A model generated the notes under the pieces. The model was not told the origin of the DNA. It searched no databases and saw only the letters and a list, made by a program, of their open reading frames with translations. From Pseudonocardiaceae bacterium (GTDB taxonomy: Bacteria > Actinomycetota > Actinomycetes > Mycobacteriales > Pseudonocardiaceae): 64,000 bases of DNA. This document shows, one piece after another, positions 36,968 to 45,994 of this stretch (positions within the stretch are counted from its first letter, which is position 1; each line of letters starts with the position of its first letter). Position numbers and translations under genes: made by a program. The DNA lies in contig WHSZ01000011.1 in assembly GCA_009379845.1 (NCBI GenBank), positions 1 to 64,000 on the forward strand, given 5' to 3'.

Positions 36968-38130
36968 GCCCCCCATCCTGCCGCCGCACCCCCCACTCGG
37001 GCCGCCCGGATCGTCTCGAAGTGACCCGAGCGGTGGTACGCGGCGACCGGATCGGGATCAACGCCCATCTCGGCACGAACCTCGCCGAGCAGCGGGCGGA
37101 CATCGGTGTTGAACGCGTCCATCAACACCGCGTTCGCACCGAGCACGTCGCCGTCGCGCTGCGCGGCGCGCAACGCGTCGACATCCACGAGCAGCGCCTT
37201 CGCGGTGGCCTCCTGCACGTTCATCACCGACCGGATCAGCGCAGGGACCTTCGGCTCGATGTTGTGGCACTGGTCCAGCATGAACGCGATGCCCGTGCTG
37301 GCATCCAGCCCGCCACCGAGCACGATCTCGGTCATGATCCGGAACAGCTGGAACGGGTCGGCCGCGCCGACCATGAGATCGTCGTCCGCGTAGAACCGGG
37401 AGTTGAAGTGGAAACCGCCGAGCTTGCCTCGGTGCAGCAGGAAAGCCACCAGGAACTCGATGTTGGTTCCGGGCGCGTGGTGGCCGGTGTCCACCAGTAC
37501 CTTGGCCTTGTTCCCGAGGTCCATGCAGTGCGCGTAGCTGGTTCCCCAGTCCGGAACGTCGGTGCTGTAAAACGACGGCTCGAAGAACTTGTACTCGAGC
37601 AGCATCCGCTGTCCGGAGCCGAGCCGCTCGTACACCGCACGCAGCGCCTCGGAAAGCCGATCCTGCCGCTCGGCGATCGAGTCCTGCCCAGGGTAGTTGG
37701 TGCCGTCCGCGAACCACAGGGACAGATCCTGGGAACCGGTGATGTCCATGATGTCCACGCAGTCCAGCAACTGCCGCAGCGCCTTGTCCCGCACCGCCGG
37801 GTCCGGATTGCACACGCTGCCGAGCCGGTACTCGTCCTCCTGGAACACGTTCGGATTGATCGCGCCGATCCCGACGCCGCACTCCTTGGCGTGCCGGGAA
37901 AGATCCGAGTAGTCATTCACCGCGTCCCACGGGATGTGCAGCGCCACCGTGGGGGTCACCCCGGTGAACCGATGCACGGTAGCGGCGTCATCGATCTTCT
38001 CGTACGCGTCGCGCGGGATGCCTTCCTGGGCGAACACCTTGAATCGGGTGCCCGAGTTACCAAAAGCCCAGGACGGTGTCTCGATGTGTTGCGCACGCAA
38101 CGCGGCCTTGACCGCGGAACGTTCGGGCAT
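36964..38130 (-). CDS. rhaI: L-rhamnose isomerase (RhaI type)
   Basis: A 388-residue TIM-barrel metal-dependent isomerase converting L-rhamnose to L-rhamnulose. ALHIPWDAVNDY, LWFADGTNYPGQDS, LLEYKFFEPSFYSTDVPDWGTSYAHC, VDTGHHAPGTNIEF and GGFHFNSRFYADDDLMVG contain the metal and substrate ligands. It is the actinobacterial RhaI type rather than the enterobacterial RhaA. The ATG follows GGGAGGG. First intact gene of rhaI-aldolase/SDR-rhaB. Confidence 0.93.
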   Translation of the reverse strand: MPERSAVKAALRAQHIETPSWAFGNSGTRFKVFAQEGIPRDAYEKIDDAATVHRFTGVTPTVALHIPWDAVNDYSDLSRHAKECGVGIGAINPNVFQEDEYRLGSVCNPDPAVRDKALRQLLDCVDIMDITGSQDLSLWFADGTNYPGQDSIAERQDRLSEALRAVYERLGSGQRMLLEYKFFEPSFYSTDVPDWGTSYAHCMDLGNKAKVLVDTGHHAPGTNIEFLVAFLLHRGKLGGFHFNSRFYADDDLMVGAADPFQLFRIMTEIVLGGGLDASTGIAFMLDQCHNIEPKVPALIRSVMNVQEATAKALLVDVDALRAAQRDGDVLGANAVLMDAFNTDVRPLLGEVRAEMGVDPDPVAAYHRSGHFETIRAARVGGAAAGWGA

Positions 38131-38149
38131 GTTGCCCTCCCTTCATCAG

Positions 38150-38352
38150 TCGAGGTGGAAACCTCTTCGAGCGGCGAAGATTCCCTCGTCGGGCTGGCCG
38201 TCAAGACCCTCGAAGAATGGCGTCATCTCGGCCTGCCACCACGCGTTGACGTCGGTCGCCGCCATGCCGGCGAGCGCCGCGTCCAGATCATCGGTTTCGA
38301 AGTAGCCGACCAGCAGGCCGTCCGGCCGGAGAACAGCGAATAGGTGTCAGGC
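38150..38352 (-). pseudogene. rhaM: Truncated and frameshifted L-rhamnose mutarotase
   Basis: Reverse-strand reading gives YSLF, then after a one-base shift RPDGLLVGYFETDDLDAALAG and further MTPFFEGLDG to a C-terminal FHLD and TGA. This is the C-terminal ~65 residues of RhaM/RhaU mutarotase (normally ~105 residues, with NYSLFLR-DDGLLVGY). Restoring one C after TTC would repair the frame. The N-terminal ~40 residues, including the catalytic start of the fold, are absent: the HhH-GPD gene begins exactly there. The relic sits directly upstream of rhaI. Confidence 0.8.
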
Positions 38353-38922
38353 TTTCTTCGTCGCGGTCTTCGCGGCCTTCTTGTACGCGCGCACCTCGCC
38401 GAGGGTGTCCTCGTCCACCACGTCGGCGATCGAGCGGCGAGCGCCTTCCTCGCCGTACGCGCCGGCAGCCTCCCGCCACCCCGGCGCCCCCAGACCGAAC
38501 TGCTTCCCGAGCAGCGCAAGGAAGATCCGCGCCTTCTGGTCGCCATAACCGGGCAGCGCCTTGAGTCGCTTGAGGATCTCCTTGCCGTCCGGATCACCGT
38601 CCGTCCAGATCCCCTCGGTACGCCCGTCGTAGTTCTCCACGATGTACTGGGCGAGCGTGTGCACCCGCCGGGCCATCGACCCTCCGTACCGATGGATCGC
38701 CGGTTTGGTCACGCACAGCTCGACGAACTCCTCGAGGTCGGCGCCCGCGATCTTGGTGACGCTGAAGCCGCCCATCCGGTCCGCGATCTTCTTCGGCCCG
38801 GCGAAGGCGACCTCCATCGCGATCTGCTGATCAAGCAACATCCCCGTGAGCAGGGCAAACGGGTCGTCATCGAGCAGCTTGTCTGCCGCCGGATCGCCGG
38901 TCAGATGCAATTTGGGTGTCAT
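38347..38922 (-). CDS. HhH-GPD base-excision DNA repair protein
   Basis: A 191-residue DNA glycosylase-like protein. LTGMLLDQQIAMEVAFAGPKKIADRMGG and LKALPGYGDQKARIFLALLGKQFGL give the helix-hairpin-helix, and the Lys-rich tail (KKAAKTATKKA) may bind DNA. The group is common in actinobacteria, with the damaged base unknown. The 3' end abuts the rhaM relic, suggesting a rearrangement joined them. Confidence 0.85.
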   Translation of the reverse strand: MTPKLHLTGDPAADKLLDDDPFALLTGMLLDQQIAMEVAFAGPKKIADRMGGFSVTKIAGADLEEFVELCVTKPAIHRYGGSMARRVHTLAQYIVENYDGRTEGIWTDGDPDGKEILKRLKALPGYGDQKARIFLALLGKQFGLGAPGWREAAGAYGEEGARRSIADVVDEDTLGEVRAYKKAAKTATKKA

Positions 38923-38981
38923 GGCGACAGGATCTCATGGGTCCAGTGTTTTGCGCTCTCGCCGAGGCAGCGGTGTGCCGA

Positions 38982-39024
38982 CACGCGACGCTTGACAGGC
39001 GTCGCGTGCAGAGCGCGATACAGT
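38982..39024 (+). promoter_or_regulatory. vapBC45 promoter with a palindrome around the -35 box
   Basis: Perfect 10-bp arms CACGCGACGC / GCGTCGCGTG (38982-39008) enclose a 7-nt loop that contains TTGACA, a consensus -35. A -10-like GATACAGT follows about 18-21 nt later. A repressor bound to the palindrome would block polymerase, fitting autoregulation by the antitoxin. Confidence 0.6.
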
Positions 39025-39071
39025 GTTTTCACGCGCTGTCGTGGGACCATGGAGGAGCGGGAGGAGGGAAC

Positions 39072-39722
39072 GTGGCTGACAAGTTCACTGATCCGCTGCT
39101 GACTCCCAAGGAGGTCGCACGCCATCTCAGGATCCCCGAATCGACGATGTACTACTGGCTGGCCGAGGAGGCCAACGGCGCCCCTCTCGTACATCGCGTT
39201 GCGCCTGAAAAACGCGGTTGGCCGTCCGTGCCATTCGTGGCTGTGGTGGAGGCTTATGTTTTGCGCGCGCTCCGTGACCTTGGATTGACGAAAAACAAGA
39301 TCAGGAAGGCTGCGGCGGATGTCCGTCGAGCGCTGGACACCCCCTATGCACTGGCGACCAAGAAGATCACCACCGACGGCGTAGACATCTTCATTCATTA
39401 CGCGAATGACGATTTGGCACGTGCGGGCGACGGGCAGCGCCCATTCCGAGAGGTCATCGACGACTACCTGCACTATATCGACTGGGATGCGCGAGACGGG
39501 TTCGCAGCCAGCTTGAGATTGCGGCAGTATTCGGATGTCGCTCCCGTGATCATCGATCCGCGGTTCGGATGGGGGGCGCCAGTTATCGCCTCCACCAAGG
39601 TGCCTGTCGATGCGATTGTCGATCTCTGGCTTGCGGGTGAGTCGCTTGAGGACGTCGCCTATGAGTACGGCTTGACCAGAGACCAGGTCGAAGACATTTG
39701 CCGTGTCACTCGCGCGGCCTGA
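39072..39722 (+). CDS. VapB45-like antitoxin (HTH + DUF433)
   Basis: A 216-residue protein with an N-terminal MerR-like HTH (LLTPKEVARHLRIPESTMYYWLAEE, residues ~8-32) and a C-terminal DUF433 domain (VIIDPRFGWGAPVIASTKVPVDAIVDLWLAGESLEDVAYEYGL). This architecture matches the VapB45 antitoxin of Mycobacterium tuberculosis (Rv2018). The GTG at 39072 with GAGGAGGGA upstream is the best start. It overlaps the toxin gene by 20 bp. Codon use is less GC-biased than neighbours, which suggests transfer. Confidence 0.85.
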   Translation: MADKFTDPLLTPKEVARHLRIPESTMYYWLAEEANGAPLVHRVAPEKRGWPSVPFVAVVEAYVLRALRDLGLTKNKIRKAAADVRRALDTPYALATKKITTDGVDIFIHYANDDLARAGDGQRPFREVIDDYLHYIDWDARDGFAASLRLRQYSDVAPVIIDPRFGWGAPVIASTKVPVDAIVDLWLAGESLEDVAYEYGLTRDQVEDICRVTRAA

Positions 39723-40098
39723 GTTCTTCTTGGATCGCGGGCTCGGCCGCCGCGTAGCCGAAGGACTGACCGAGCTCGGATGGATTATTCACCGCGTAGC
39801 GGAGCATTTCCCCGACGATGCGCAACATGTCGAAGACGAGGTCTGGTTGGCATTCGGACTCGAGCGGGGCTGGTCCCCGTTGTGCAAGGATGGCCGTATC
39901 AAAGGACGTCATGTTGAACGTGCGCCGCTCGAGACATACAGCGGAGTGCTGTTTTACCTGGATAACCAGCGGTTACGCGTGACAGAAATGGTCCGCCGCT
40001 TCCACAGATCCCAGGACGCGATTTATCGAGCGGTGGAGCGCCGTGGGCCACGTGCATACGCGGTTAGGGCTTCCGGCATACGAGCTACCTGGCCATAA
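39703..40098 (+). CDS. VapC45-like PIN-like toxin
   Basis: A 131-residue PIN-like ribonuclease toxin. FFLDRGLGRRVAEGLTELGW (first acidic residue), VEDEVWLAFGLERGWSPLCKDGRI (second acidic cluster, with Asp in KDGRI) match the VapC45 PIN-like group (Rv2019). It probably cleaves RNA when free of the antitoxin. It starts at a GTG inside the end of the antitoxin gene, so the two are translationally coupled. Confidence 0.82.
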   Translation: MSLARPEFFLDRGLGRRVAEGLTELGWIIHRVAEHFPDDAQHVEDEVWLAFGLERGWSPLCKDGRIKGRHVERAPLETYSGVLFYLDNQRLRVTEMVRRFHRSQDAIYRAVERRGPRAYAVRASGIRATWP

Positions 40099-40130
40099 CT
40101 CCTTCGGTTCTATTGAAGTGTCACGGCCGC

Positions 40131-41213
40131 TCAGGCGTCGTAGTCGACGACGATCTTGTCGGAGACCGGAAGGGACTGGCAGGTAAGCACGAACCCCGCG
40201 TCCACTTCGGACTCTTCGAGCGCGAAGTTGCGCCGCATGGCCACCTCGCCATCGGTGACCATGGCACGGCAGGTACCACACACCCCGCCCTTGCACGCGA
40301 ACGGCAGGTCTGGGCGATAGCGCTGCGCGCCTTCGAGCACCGAGGTATCCCTGGACAGCGCGGCAGTGGTGGACCGGCCGTCCAGCACCACGGTGACTTC
40401 GCTGCTCGCCCCCTCGACACCGGGCTCCTCGTGCTTCACCGGCTCGGGTGGCACGTCGTCCACATAGAACAGTTCCTGGTGGATCCGATCCTTTGGCACG
40501 CCCAGATTCCCCAGCACCTGCTGGGCATCGGTGACCATCCCGAACGGCCCGCACAACCACCAGTGATCAACCCGCTCGGGCTCCGGCAGCAGCCGAAGCA
40601 GCGCGGTGAGCTTGTCAGCGTCGAGCCGTCCGGTGAACAGCTCGGCCTCCCTCGGCTCCCTTGACAGCACGTGCACCAGCTCCAGCCGCGCCGGGTGCCG
40701 ATCCTTCAGGTCGGCGAGTTCGTCCGCGAACATCACGGTATCCGCGCGCCGGTTGCCGTACAGCAGGGTCGCGGTCGTTGCCGGGTTGCGTAGCACCGAC
40801 GACACGACCGACAGGATGGGGGTGACACCCGAACCGGCCGCGATCAGCACATGATGCGCGGGGCGCTCGACATCCGGCGTGAAGCTTCCGGTTGGTGGCA
40901 ACACGTCGATCTCGTACCCCGGGCGCACGTCGCGAACGAGCCAGGTGGAGAACAGCCCTTCGGGCACCTCGCGTACACCGATCCGCGGTGGTGCTCCGGC
41001 CGGCGCGCAGATCGAGTACGAGCGCCGCTCGTCCCTGCCGTCGATCACCCGCCGCAGCGTCAGCGATTGGCCCGGCAGGAAAGCGTACTCGCCGGCCAGC
41101 CGGTCCGGGACATCGAAGGTCACGGCAACCGCGTCCGCACACAATCGCTCCACAGTGGACACACGAAGGGTGTGGAACTCGGTACGCCGCCGTGTCCTCG
41201 TCAAGCCGGCCAC
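40131..41213 (-). CDS. paaE: Phenylacetyl-CoA epoxidase reductase subunit PaaE
   Basis: A 360-residue reductase passing electrons from NADPH via FAD and a 2Fe-2S centre to PaaA. FAD domain RRSYSICAPAGAP, NAD domain VLIAAGSGVTPILSVVSSVL, and C-terminal ferredoxin with CKGGVCGTC and a fourth Cys in VLTCQS. The GTG start directly follows the paaD stop. Last gene of paaZ-A-B-C-D-E. Confidence 0.95.
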   Translation of the reverse strand: MAGLTRTRRRTEFHTLRVSTVERLCADAVAVTFDVPDRLAGEYAFLPGQSLTLRRVIDGRDERRSYSICAPAGAPPRIGVREVPEGLFSTWLVRDVRPGYEIDVLPPTGSFTPDVERPAHHVLIAAGSGVTPILSVVSSVLRNPATTATLLYGNRRADTVMFADELADLKDRHPARLELVHVLSREPREAELFTGRLDADKLTALLRLLPEPERVDHWWLCGPFGMVTDAQQVLGNLGVPKDRIHQELFYVDDVPPEPVKHEEPGVEGASSEVTVVLDGRSTTAALSRDTSVLEGAQRYRPDLPFACKGGVCGTCRAMVTDGEVAMRRNFALEESEVDAGFVLTCQSLPVSDKIVVDYDA

Positions 41214-41717
41214 TCAGATCTCCTTGAACTGTTCGAACGGCTCCTGGCACGCGCGGCACCGCCGCAGCGCCTTGCACGCGGTCGCGCTGAACCGGGATAT
41301 CTCCTCGGTATCGGGCGAGCCACATCGCGGGCAGCGAACGCGGTGTACCGAGGGACCGAGGGTGAGCGGGACCGGCCCGCCTGCCCTGGCAGGCGCCACA
41401 CCGGGCGGCGCGATACCCGCCTCGGCGAGCTTCCGCTTGCCGGCATCGGTGATCCAGTCGGTACTCCACGGCGGATGCAGCACGGTGCGGATCTCCACGT
41501 TCCGGTACCCGGCGTCGCGCAGCGCGCGATCCAGGTCCGCGCGCATCACCTCCATGGCCGGGCAGCCGGTGTAGGTGGGGGTTATCGACACCACCACCCG
41601 ATCGTCCACTTCGGACACATCGCGAAGCACGCCGAGATCGGCAAGGGTGAGCATGGGCAGTTCCGGGTCGGTCACGGTTTCGGCGACCGCCCGGGCGTCG
41701 GCCAGCGCGGTCACCAT
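41214..41717 (-). CDS. paaD: Phenylacetyl-CoA epoxidase assembly protein PaaD
   Basis: A 167-residue MIP18/SufT-like protein (DPELPMLTLADLGVLRDV, TPTYTGCPAMEVMRADL) with a C-terminal zinc-ribbon-like CPRCGS...CRAC. PaaD is needed for iron-centre maturation of the epoxidase. It overlaps paaC by 7 bp. Confidence 0.93.
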   Translation of the reverse strand: MVTALADARAVAETVTDPELPMLTLADLGVLRDVSEVDDRVVVSITPTYTGCPAMEVMRADLDRALRDAGYRNVEIRTVLHPPWSTDWITDAGKRKLAEAGIAPPGVAPARAGGPVPLTLGPSVHRVRCPRCGSPDTEEISRFSATACKALRRCRACQEPFEQFKEI

Positions 41718-42580
41718 ATTGCCTCCGGGTGCGCGCGGGCGATGCTTTGCAGCTCAGCCAGCAGGTATCCCATCGCCTCAGTATGCACGCCGTGCCTGCC
41801 GGTCTTGCCGGAAACACCGGCAAGCGCGGGGATTTCCGGAAGTTCGAGGGTGGCCGCGTCGAGCACCCGTGCCAGTACATCGTCGAATTCCGCGCGAACC
41901 GTGGCCGGATCCACGCCGACGCCGTGCTCGGCCATCCGCCGCTCGATTGGGTGCGGGGTGAACAACTCATCGACAAGTGGCCAAACCGCCTCGAACCCGG
42001 CCCGCATCCGGTCGTGCGAATACTCGGTGCCGTCGCCAAGGCGCACCGCCCACCGTGCGGCGTAGTCCCGGTGGTATGTCATCTCCTTGACGCCCTTGGC
42101 GGCGACCGCGGCCAGCACCGGGTCGCGGGAACTCTCCAGTCGCTGTAACAGCGCCAGCCGCCAGCTCGTGAACACCAGCAGCCACGCGATCAGGTACCCG
42201 AAGTCGCCGCCGGCGGGTTCGACCAGCCGGACGTTGCGGAACTCCTGCTCGTCGCGGAAGAACGCGTGGTAGTCCTCGCCCCGCTCCCCCGCCCTGGCGA
42301 GCAGCAGGCGCGCCTGGCCGAGCAGGTCCAGCGCGATGTTGGCCAGCGCGACCTCGTCCTCCAGCTCGGGCGCGTTCGTACACCACTCCTGTAGCCGGTG
42401 CGACGCGATCAGCGCGTCGTCGCCGAGCATCAAGCAGTACGCGTGCAGGTCATCACCGTCCACTCCGGACGGAACGGTGGTGTCCACGCCGGCGAGCGGG
42501 TCGTCGAACGAGGTACCGAACGCCCAGCGCGCGTCGTCGTGGGCTTCGGCAAGGGCCTCGTAGGCATTCTCGGTACTCAT
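41711..42580 (-). CDS. paaC: Phenylacetyl-CoA epoxidase structural subunit PaaC
   Basis: A 289-residue ferritin-like subunit without a full diiron site that stabilises PaaA. YCLMLGDDALIASHRLQEWCTNAPELEDEVALANIALDLLGQARLLL and KEMTYHRDYAARWAVRLGDGTEYSHDRM are typical. Within the paa operon between paaB and paaD. Confidence 0.95.
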   Translation of the reverse strand: MSTENAYEALAEAHDDARWAFGTSFDDPLAGVDTTVPSGVDGDDLHAYCLMLGDDALIASHRLQEWCTNAPELEDEVALANIALDLLGQARLLLARAGERGEDYHAFFRDEQEFRNVRLVEPAGGDFGYLIAWLLVFTSWRLALLQRLESSRDPVLAAVAAKGVKEMTYHRDYAARWAVRLGDGTEYSHDRMRAGFEAVWPLVDELFTPHPIERRMAEHGVGVDPATVRAEFDDVLARVLDAATLELPEIPALAGVSGKTGRHGVHTEAMGYLLAELQSIARAHPEAIW

Positions 42581-42587
42581 CGGGTGC

Positions 42588-42872
42588 TCACATGTGCGGG
42601 ACGTCGTCGGGGATGTCGTAGAACGTCGGATGCCGGTACACCTTGTCCCCGCTCGGCGCGAAGAACGGATCCTTCTCGTCGGGGCTGGACGCGGTGATGT
42701 CGGTCGCCTTCACCACCCAGATACTCACGCCCTCGTTGCGCCGGGTGTAGAGATCCCGTGCGTGATGCAGCGCCATCTGGTCATCGGCGGCGTGCAGCGA
42801 CCCGACGTGCACGTGGTTCAGGCCGCGCTTGCCCCGCACGAACACCTCGTACAGCGGCCAGTCGTGGCTCAC
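42588..42872 (-). CDS. paaB: Phenylacetyl-CoA epoxidase subunit PaaB
   Basis: A 94-residue subunit (WPLYEVFVRGKRGLNHVHVGSLHAADDQMALHHARDLYTRR...SIWVV). The GTG at 42872 matches the family start; the frame extends upstream through the 79-bp paaA-paaB gap, which contains a dispersed repeat. Confidence 0.94.
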   Translation of the reverse strand: MSHDWPLYEVFVRGKRGLNHVHVGSLHAADDQMALHHARDLYTRRNEGVSIWVVKATDITASSPDEKDPFFAPSGDKVYRHPTFYDIPDDVPHM

Positions 42873-42919
42873 GCCGCCACCTCCTCGGTTGACCGAATGT
42901 CCCATTCGGGGCGTTGGTT

Positions 42920-42946
42920 GCCCGTAAGGTGGCCTTCACGGCAAAA
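42920..42946 (-). repeat. Dispersed 27-bp repeat, copy B (core GCCGTGAAGGCCACCTT)
   Basis: Copy B lies in the 79-bp paaA-paaB gap, 5 bp after the paaA stop, inverted relative to copy A in the purS-purQ gap. 26 of 27 positions are identical. Both are intra-operon gaps of about 80 bp. Confidence 0.7.
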
Positions 42947-42951
42947 CCGCG

Positions 42952-43890
42952 TCATGCCGCAGCCTCCTCGCGGGCCGAATGCTTCGCGGCGTGCGCGAGG
43001 GCGGCTTCCCGCACCCAGGCCCCGTTGTCGTGGGCCGCACGGCGGTGCGCGACGCGCTGCGCGTTGCACGGGCCGTTGCCACGGACAACTTGCTTGAACT
43101 CCGACCAGTCGATCTCGCCGAAGTCGTAGTGCCCGCGCTCGGCATTCCAGCACAACGACGGGTCCGGCAGCGTGGCACCGAGCGCCTCCGCCTGCGGAAC
43201 CGACATGTCGACAAAGCGTTGCCGCAACTCGTCGTTGGTGTGCCGCTTGATTTTCCACGCCATGGACTGCTCGGTGTTCGGCGAATCGCCATCCGGCGGA
43301 CCGAACATCATCAGCGATGGCCACCACCACCGGTCGGTCGCGTCCTGCACCATCCGCCGCTGCGCATCGGTACCGCGCATCATGGTCATCAGCAGCTCGT
43401 AACCCTGCCGCTGGTGGAAGGATTCCTCCTTGCAGATCCGGATCATCGCCCGCGCGTACGGCCCGTACGAGCAGCGGCACAGCGGCACCTGGTTGCAGAT
43501 CGCGGCGCCGTCAACCAACCAGCCGATCACGCCGACGTCCGCGAAGTTCAGCGTGGGGTAGTTGAAGATCGACGAGTACTTCTGCTTTCCGTCGATCAGT
43601 TTCTCGGTCAGCTCAGCCCGTTCGGCACCGAGTGTCTCGGCCGCGGAGTACAGGTAGAGCCCGTGCCCGGCCTCGTCCTGCACTTTCGCCAGCAGGATCG
43701 CCTTGCGCCGCAACGAAGGCGCCCTGGTGATCCAGTTTCCCTCCGGCTGCATGCCGATGATCTCGGAATGCGCGTGCTGCGCGATCTGCCGGATCATCGT
43801 CTTGCGATAGCCATCCGGCACCCAATCCCTCGGTTCCAGCCGCTGATCCCGATCCAGGGTGCGCTGGAAGTGCTCCTGGAGATCCGTCAT
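42952..43890 (-). CDS. paaA: Phenylacetyl-CoA epoxidase catalytic subunit PaaA
   Basis: A 312-residue diiron oxygenase that forms the 1,2-epoxide of phenylacetyl-CoA. Metal ligands are in [18 protein letters not shown] (ExxH) and [15 protein letters not shown] (ExxH), with WVPDGYRK and [19 protein letters not shown] upstream. It begins 2 bp after the paaZ stop. Confidence 0.97.
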   Translation of the reverse strand: MTDLQEHFQRTLDRDQRLEPRDWVPDGYRKTMIRQIAQHAHSEIIGMQPEGNWITRAPSLRRKAILLAKVQDEAGHGLYLYSAAETLGAERAELTEKLIDGKQKYSSIFNYPTLNFADVGVIGWLVDGAAICNQVPLCRCSYGPYARAMIRICKEESFHQRQGYELLMTMMRGTDAQRRMVQDATDRWWWPSLMMFGPPDGDSPNTEQSMAWKIKRHTNDELRQRFVDMSVPQAEALGATLPDPSLCWNAERGHYDFGEIDWSEFKQVVRGNGPCNAQRVAHRRAAHDNGAWVREAALAHAAKHSAREEAAA

Positions 43891-43892
43891 CG

Positions 43893-45923
43893 CTAGAGCT
43901 CCTTCGCGACAAGGGTGAGCACGTCGTACTTGGCGACCGACGAACCGTCCTGTTTGGTCACATCGGTGTCCCAGCGGACCTCGCCGTAGTCGGCACCCTC
44001 CCTCGGGGTGATCTGCTTCGCGGTGAGCGTCACGGTCAGCTCATCGCCTGGGTAGACGGGTGTCAGGAAACGCAGGTTCTCCATGCCGTAGTTGGCCAGC
44101 ACCGGCCCCGGCTCCGGCGCCACGAACAGCCCAGCCGCCAGCGAGACCACCAGGTAGCCGTGCGCGACAATGCCGCCGAACAGCTCGTTGGCCTTCGCCG
44201 CTTCCTCATCGGTGTGCGCGTAGAACGTGTCCCCGGTGAACTCCGCGAAATGGGCCACGTCCTGCCTGGTGACCATGCGCGGGCCGGCCACGACCGCGTC
44301 GCCGACCCTGAGTTCGGCCAGCGACTTGCGGAACGGGTGCACCTCGGTCACCGACCGCTCGGCTCCCGGCACCCACTGGCCGGTGACCGCGCCGAGCACC
44401 TTGGGGCTGGCCTGCACGGCGGTGCGCTGCATGTGGTGCAGCACCCCCCGGATGCCGCCCATCTCCTCGCCGCCGCCAGCTCGACCGGGCCCACCGTGCA
44501 CCAGCGCCGGCAGCGGCGAGCCGTGCCCGGTGGACTCCCGCGCGTCGTCGGCATCCAGCACCAGCAGCCGGCCATGCCACGGGCTCACGCCGAGCACCAC
44601 CTCGCGGGCGAACGCGGCGTCCCCGGTGACCACCGAACCGGCCAGGCTGCCGAGGCCCCTCGCGGCCAGCGAGATCGCCTGCTCGGTCGAGGTGTACGGC
44701 AGCAGCGTTGACACCGGGCCGAACGCCTCCACCTCGTGCGGCTCGGAGCGCTCCGGGTCGTCGGTGCGCAGCAGCACCGGGGAGATGAACGCGCCGCGCT
44801 CGGCGTCCGCGTCCACCACCTCGACCCGGTCCGGATCGCCGAACACCACCCGAGCCGCGTCGGTCAACGCCTTGAGCGAGCGGCGTACCTCCTCGCGCTG
44901 CTCGAGGCTGGCCAGCGCGCCCATCCGGACGCCATCGCTGGACGGGTTGCCCACCGTCACCTTCGCCAGCCGCTCGCCGGCCGCCCGCGCCACGTCGTCG
45001 ATCAGCTCGGCCGGCACCAGCGCGCGTCGGATCGCGGTGCACTTCTGCCCTGCCTTCACGGTCATCTCGGCGACCAGTTGCTTGACGAACAGGTCGAACT
45101 CCGCGGTGCCGGGTTTCGCGTCCGGACCGAGGACGGACACGTTCAGCGAATCCGCCTCCGCGTTGAACCGCACCGAGTTACGTACCACCGCGGGGTGCGC
45201 CCGTAGCCGCTGCGCGGTGGACGCCGAGCCGGTGAACGACACCAGGTCCTGCCCGGTCAAGTGGTCGAGCAGGTCGCCGGCGCTACCGCAGACCAGTTGC
45301 AACGCCCCGTCGGGCAGCAGGCCGGATTCGACGATCAGCTCGACCAGCCGGGCTGTCAGGTAGGCGGTCTGGCTCGCCGGCTTGATCAGGCTCGGCACCC
45401 CGGCGAGAAACGCGGGGGCGAGCTTCTCAAGCGGGCCCCACACCGGGAAGTTGAACGCGTTGATTTGCACAGCCACGCCGCGCAGCGGCGCGCACACATG
45501 CTGCCCCACGAACGTGCCGCCCTTGCCGAGTCGCTCGACGGCCCCGTCCACGTACACCGTGTCGTTCGGCAGCTCGCGCTTGCCCTTGCTCGCATAGCTG
45601 AGCAGCACGCCGATGCCGCCGTCCACGTCGAACTTCGAGTCGCCAAGCGTCGCTCCGGTGCGCGCGGAGAGCGCGTACAGCTCGTCACGATGCTCGCGCA
45701 GTGCCGAGCCGAGCGCCTTGAGCAGCGCGGCGCGCTGATGGAAGGTCAGCTCGCGCAGCGAGGGCCCGCCGACGCGGCGGCCGTAATCCAGCGCGCCTGC
45801 CATGTCGATGCCAGCCGAGGAGATCGCCGCGACTTCCTCACCGGTCACGGCATCGTGCACCGGGGTGCCTTCGCCGGCCGGGGTATGCCATCCGCCGGAC
45901 ACGTAGCTGGGCAACAAAGCCAT
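43893..45923 (-). CDS. paaZ: Bifunctional oxepin-CoA hydrolase / 3-oxo-5,6-dehydrosuberyl-CoA semialdehyde dehydrogenase PaaZ
   Basis: A 676-residue fusion that opens the oxepin ring and oxidises the aldehyde. The N-terminal aldehyde dehydrogenase (1-~520) has [29 protein letters not shown] and GQKCTAIRR with the nucleophile Cys. The C-terminal MaoC-like hydratase (~540-676) has [20 protein letters not shown] and [17 protein letters not shown]. The ATG at 45923 is preferred because an ATG 18 bp upstream lies inside the AGGAGG ribosome-binding site. First gene of the reverse-strand paa operon. Confidence 0.96.
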   Translation of the reverse strand: MALLPSYVSGGWHTPAGEGTPVHDAVTGEEVAAISSAGIDMAGALDYGRRVGGPSLRELTFHQRAALLKALGSALREHRDELYALSARTGATLGDSKFDVDGGIGVLLSYASKGKRELPNDTVYVDGAVERLGKGGTFVGQHVCAPLRGVAVQINAFNFPVWGPLEKLAPAFLAGVPSLIKPASQTAYLTARLVELIVESGLLPDGALQLVCGSAGDLLDHLTGQDLVSFTGSASTAQRLRAHPAVVRNSVRFNAEADSLNVSVLGPDAKPGTAEFDLFVKQLVAEMTVKAGQKCTAIRRALVPAELIDDVARAAGERLAKVTVGNPSSDGVRMGALASLEQREEVRRSLKALTDAARVVFGDPDRVEVVDADAERGAFISPVLLRTDDPERSEPHEVEAFGPVSTLLPYTSTEQAISLAARGLGSLAGSVVTGDAAFAREVVLGVSPWHGRLLVLDADDARESTGHGSPLPALVHGGPGRAGGGEEMGGIRGVLHHMQRTAVQASPKVLGAVTGQWVPGAERSVTEVHPFRKSLAELRVGDAVVAGPRMVTRQDVAHFAEFTGDTFYAHTDEEAAKANELFGGIVAHGYLVVSLAAGLFVAPEPGPVLANYGMENLRFLTPVYPGDELTVTLTAKQITPREGADYGEVRWDTDVTKQDGSSVAKYDVLTLVAKEL

Positions 45924-45955
45924 TCGGAGCGACCTCCTCATCGAGCCGACGAATT

Positions 45956-45977
45956 ACCAACCGTACGTTCAGTAAAT
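45956..45977. promoter_or_regulatory. PaaR-type operator 1 in the paaZ/paaG divergent promoter
   Basis: The sequence fits the 22-bp palindromic PaaR consensus known from Corynebacterium (half-site ACTnACCG, centre CG) at 13 of 16 fixed positions: ACCAACCG then CG then CAGTAAAT. It lies in the 71-bp gap between divergent paaZ and paaG. Confidence 0.75.
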
Positions 45978-45994
45978 CATGGTAGCCTGCTCGC

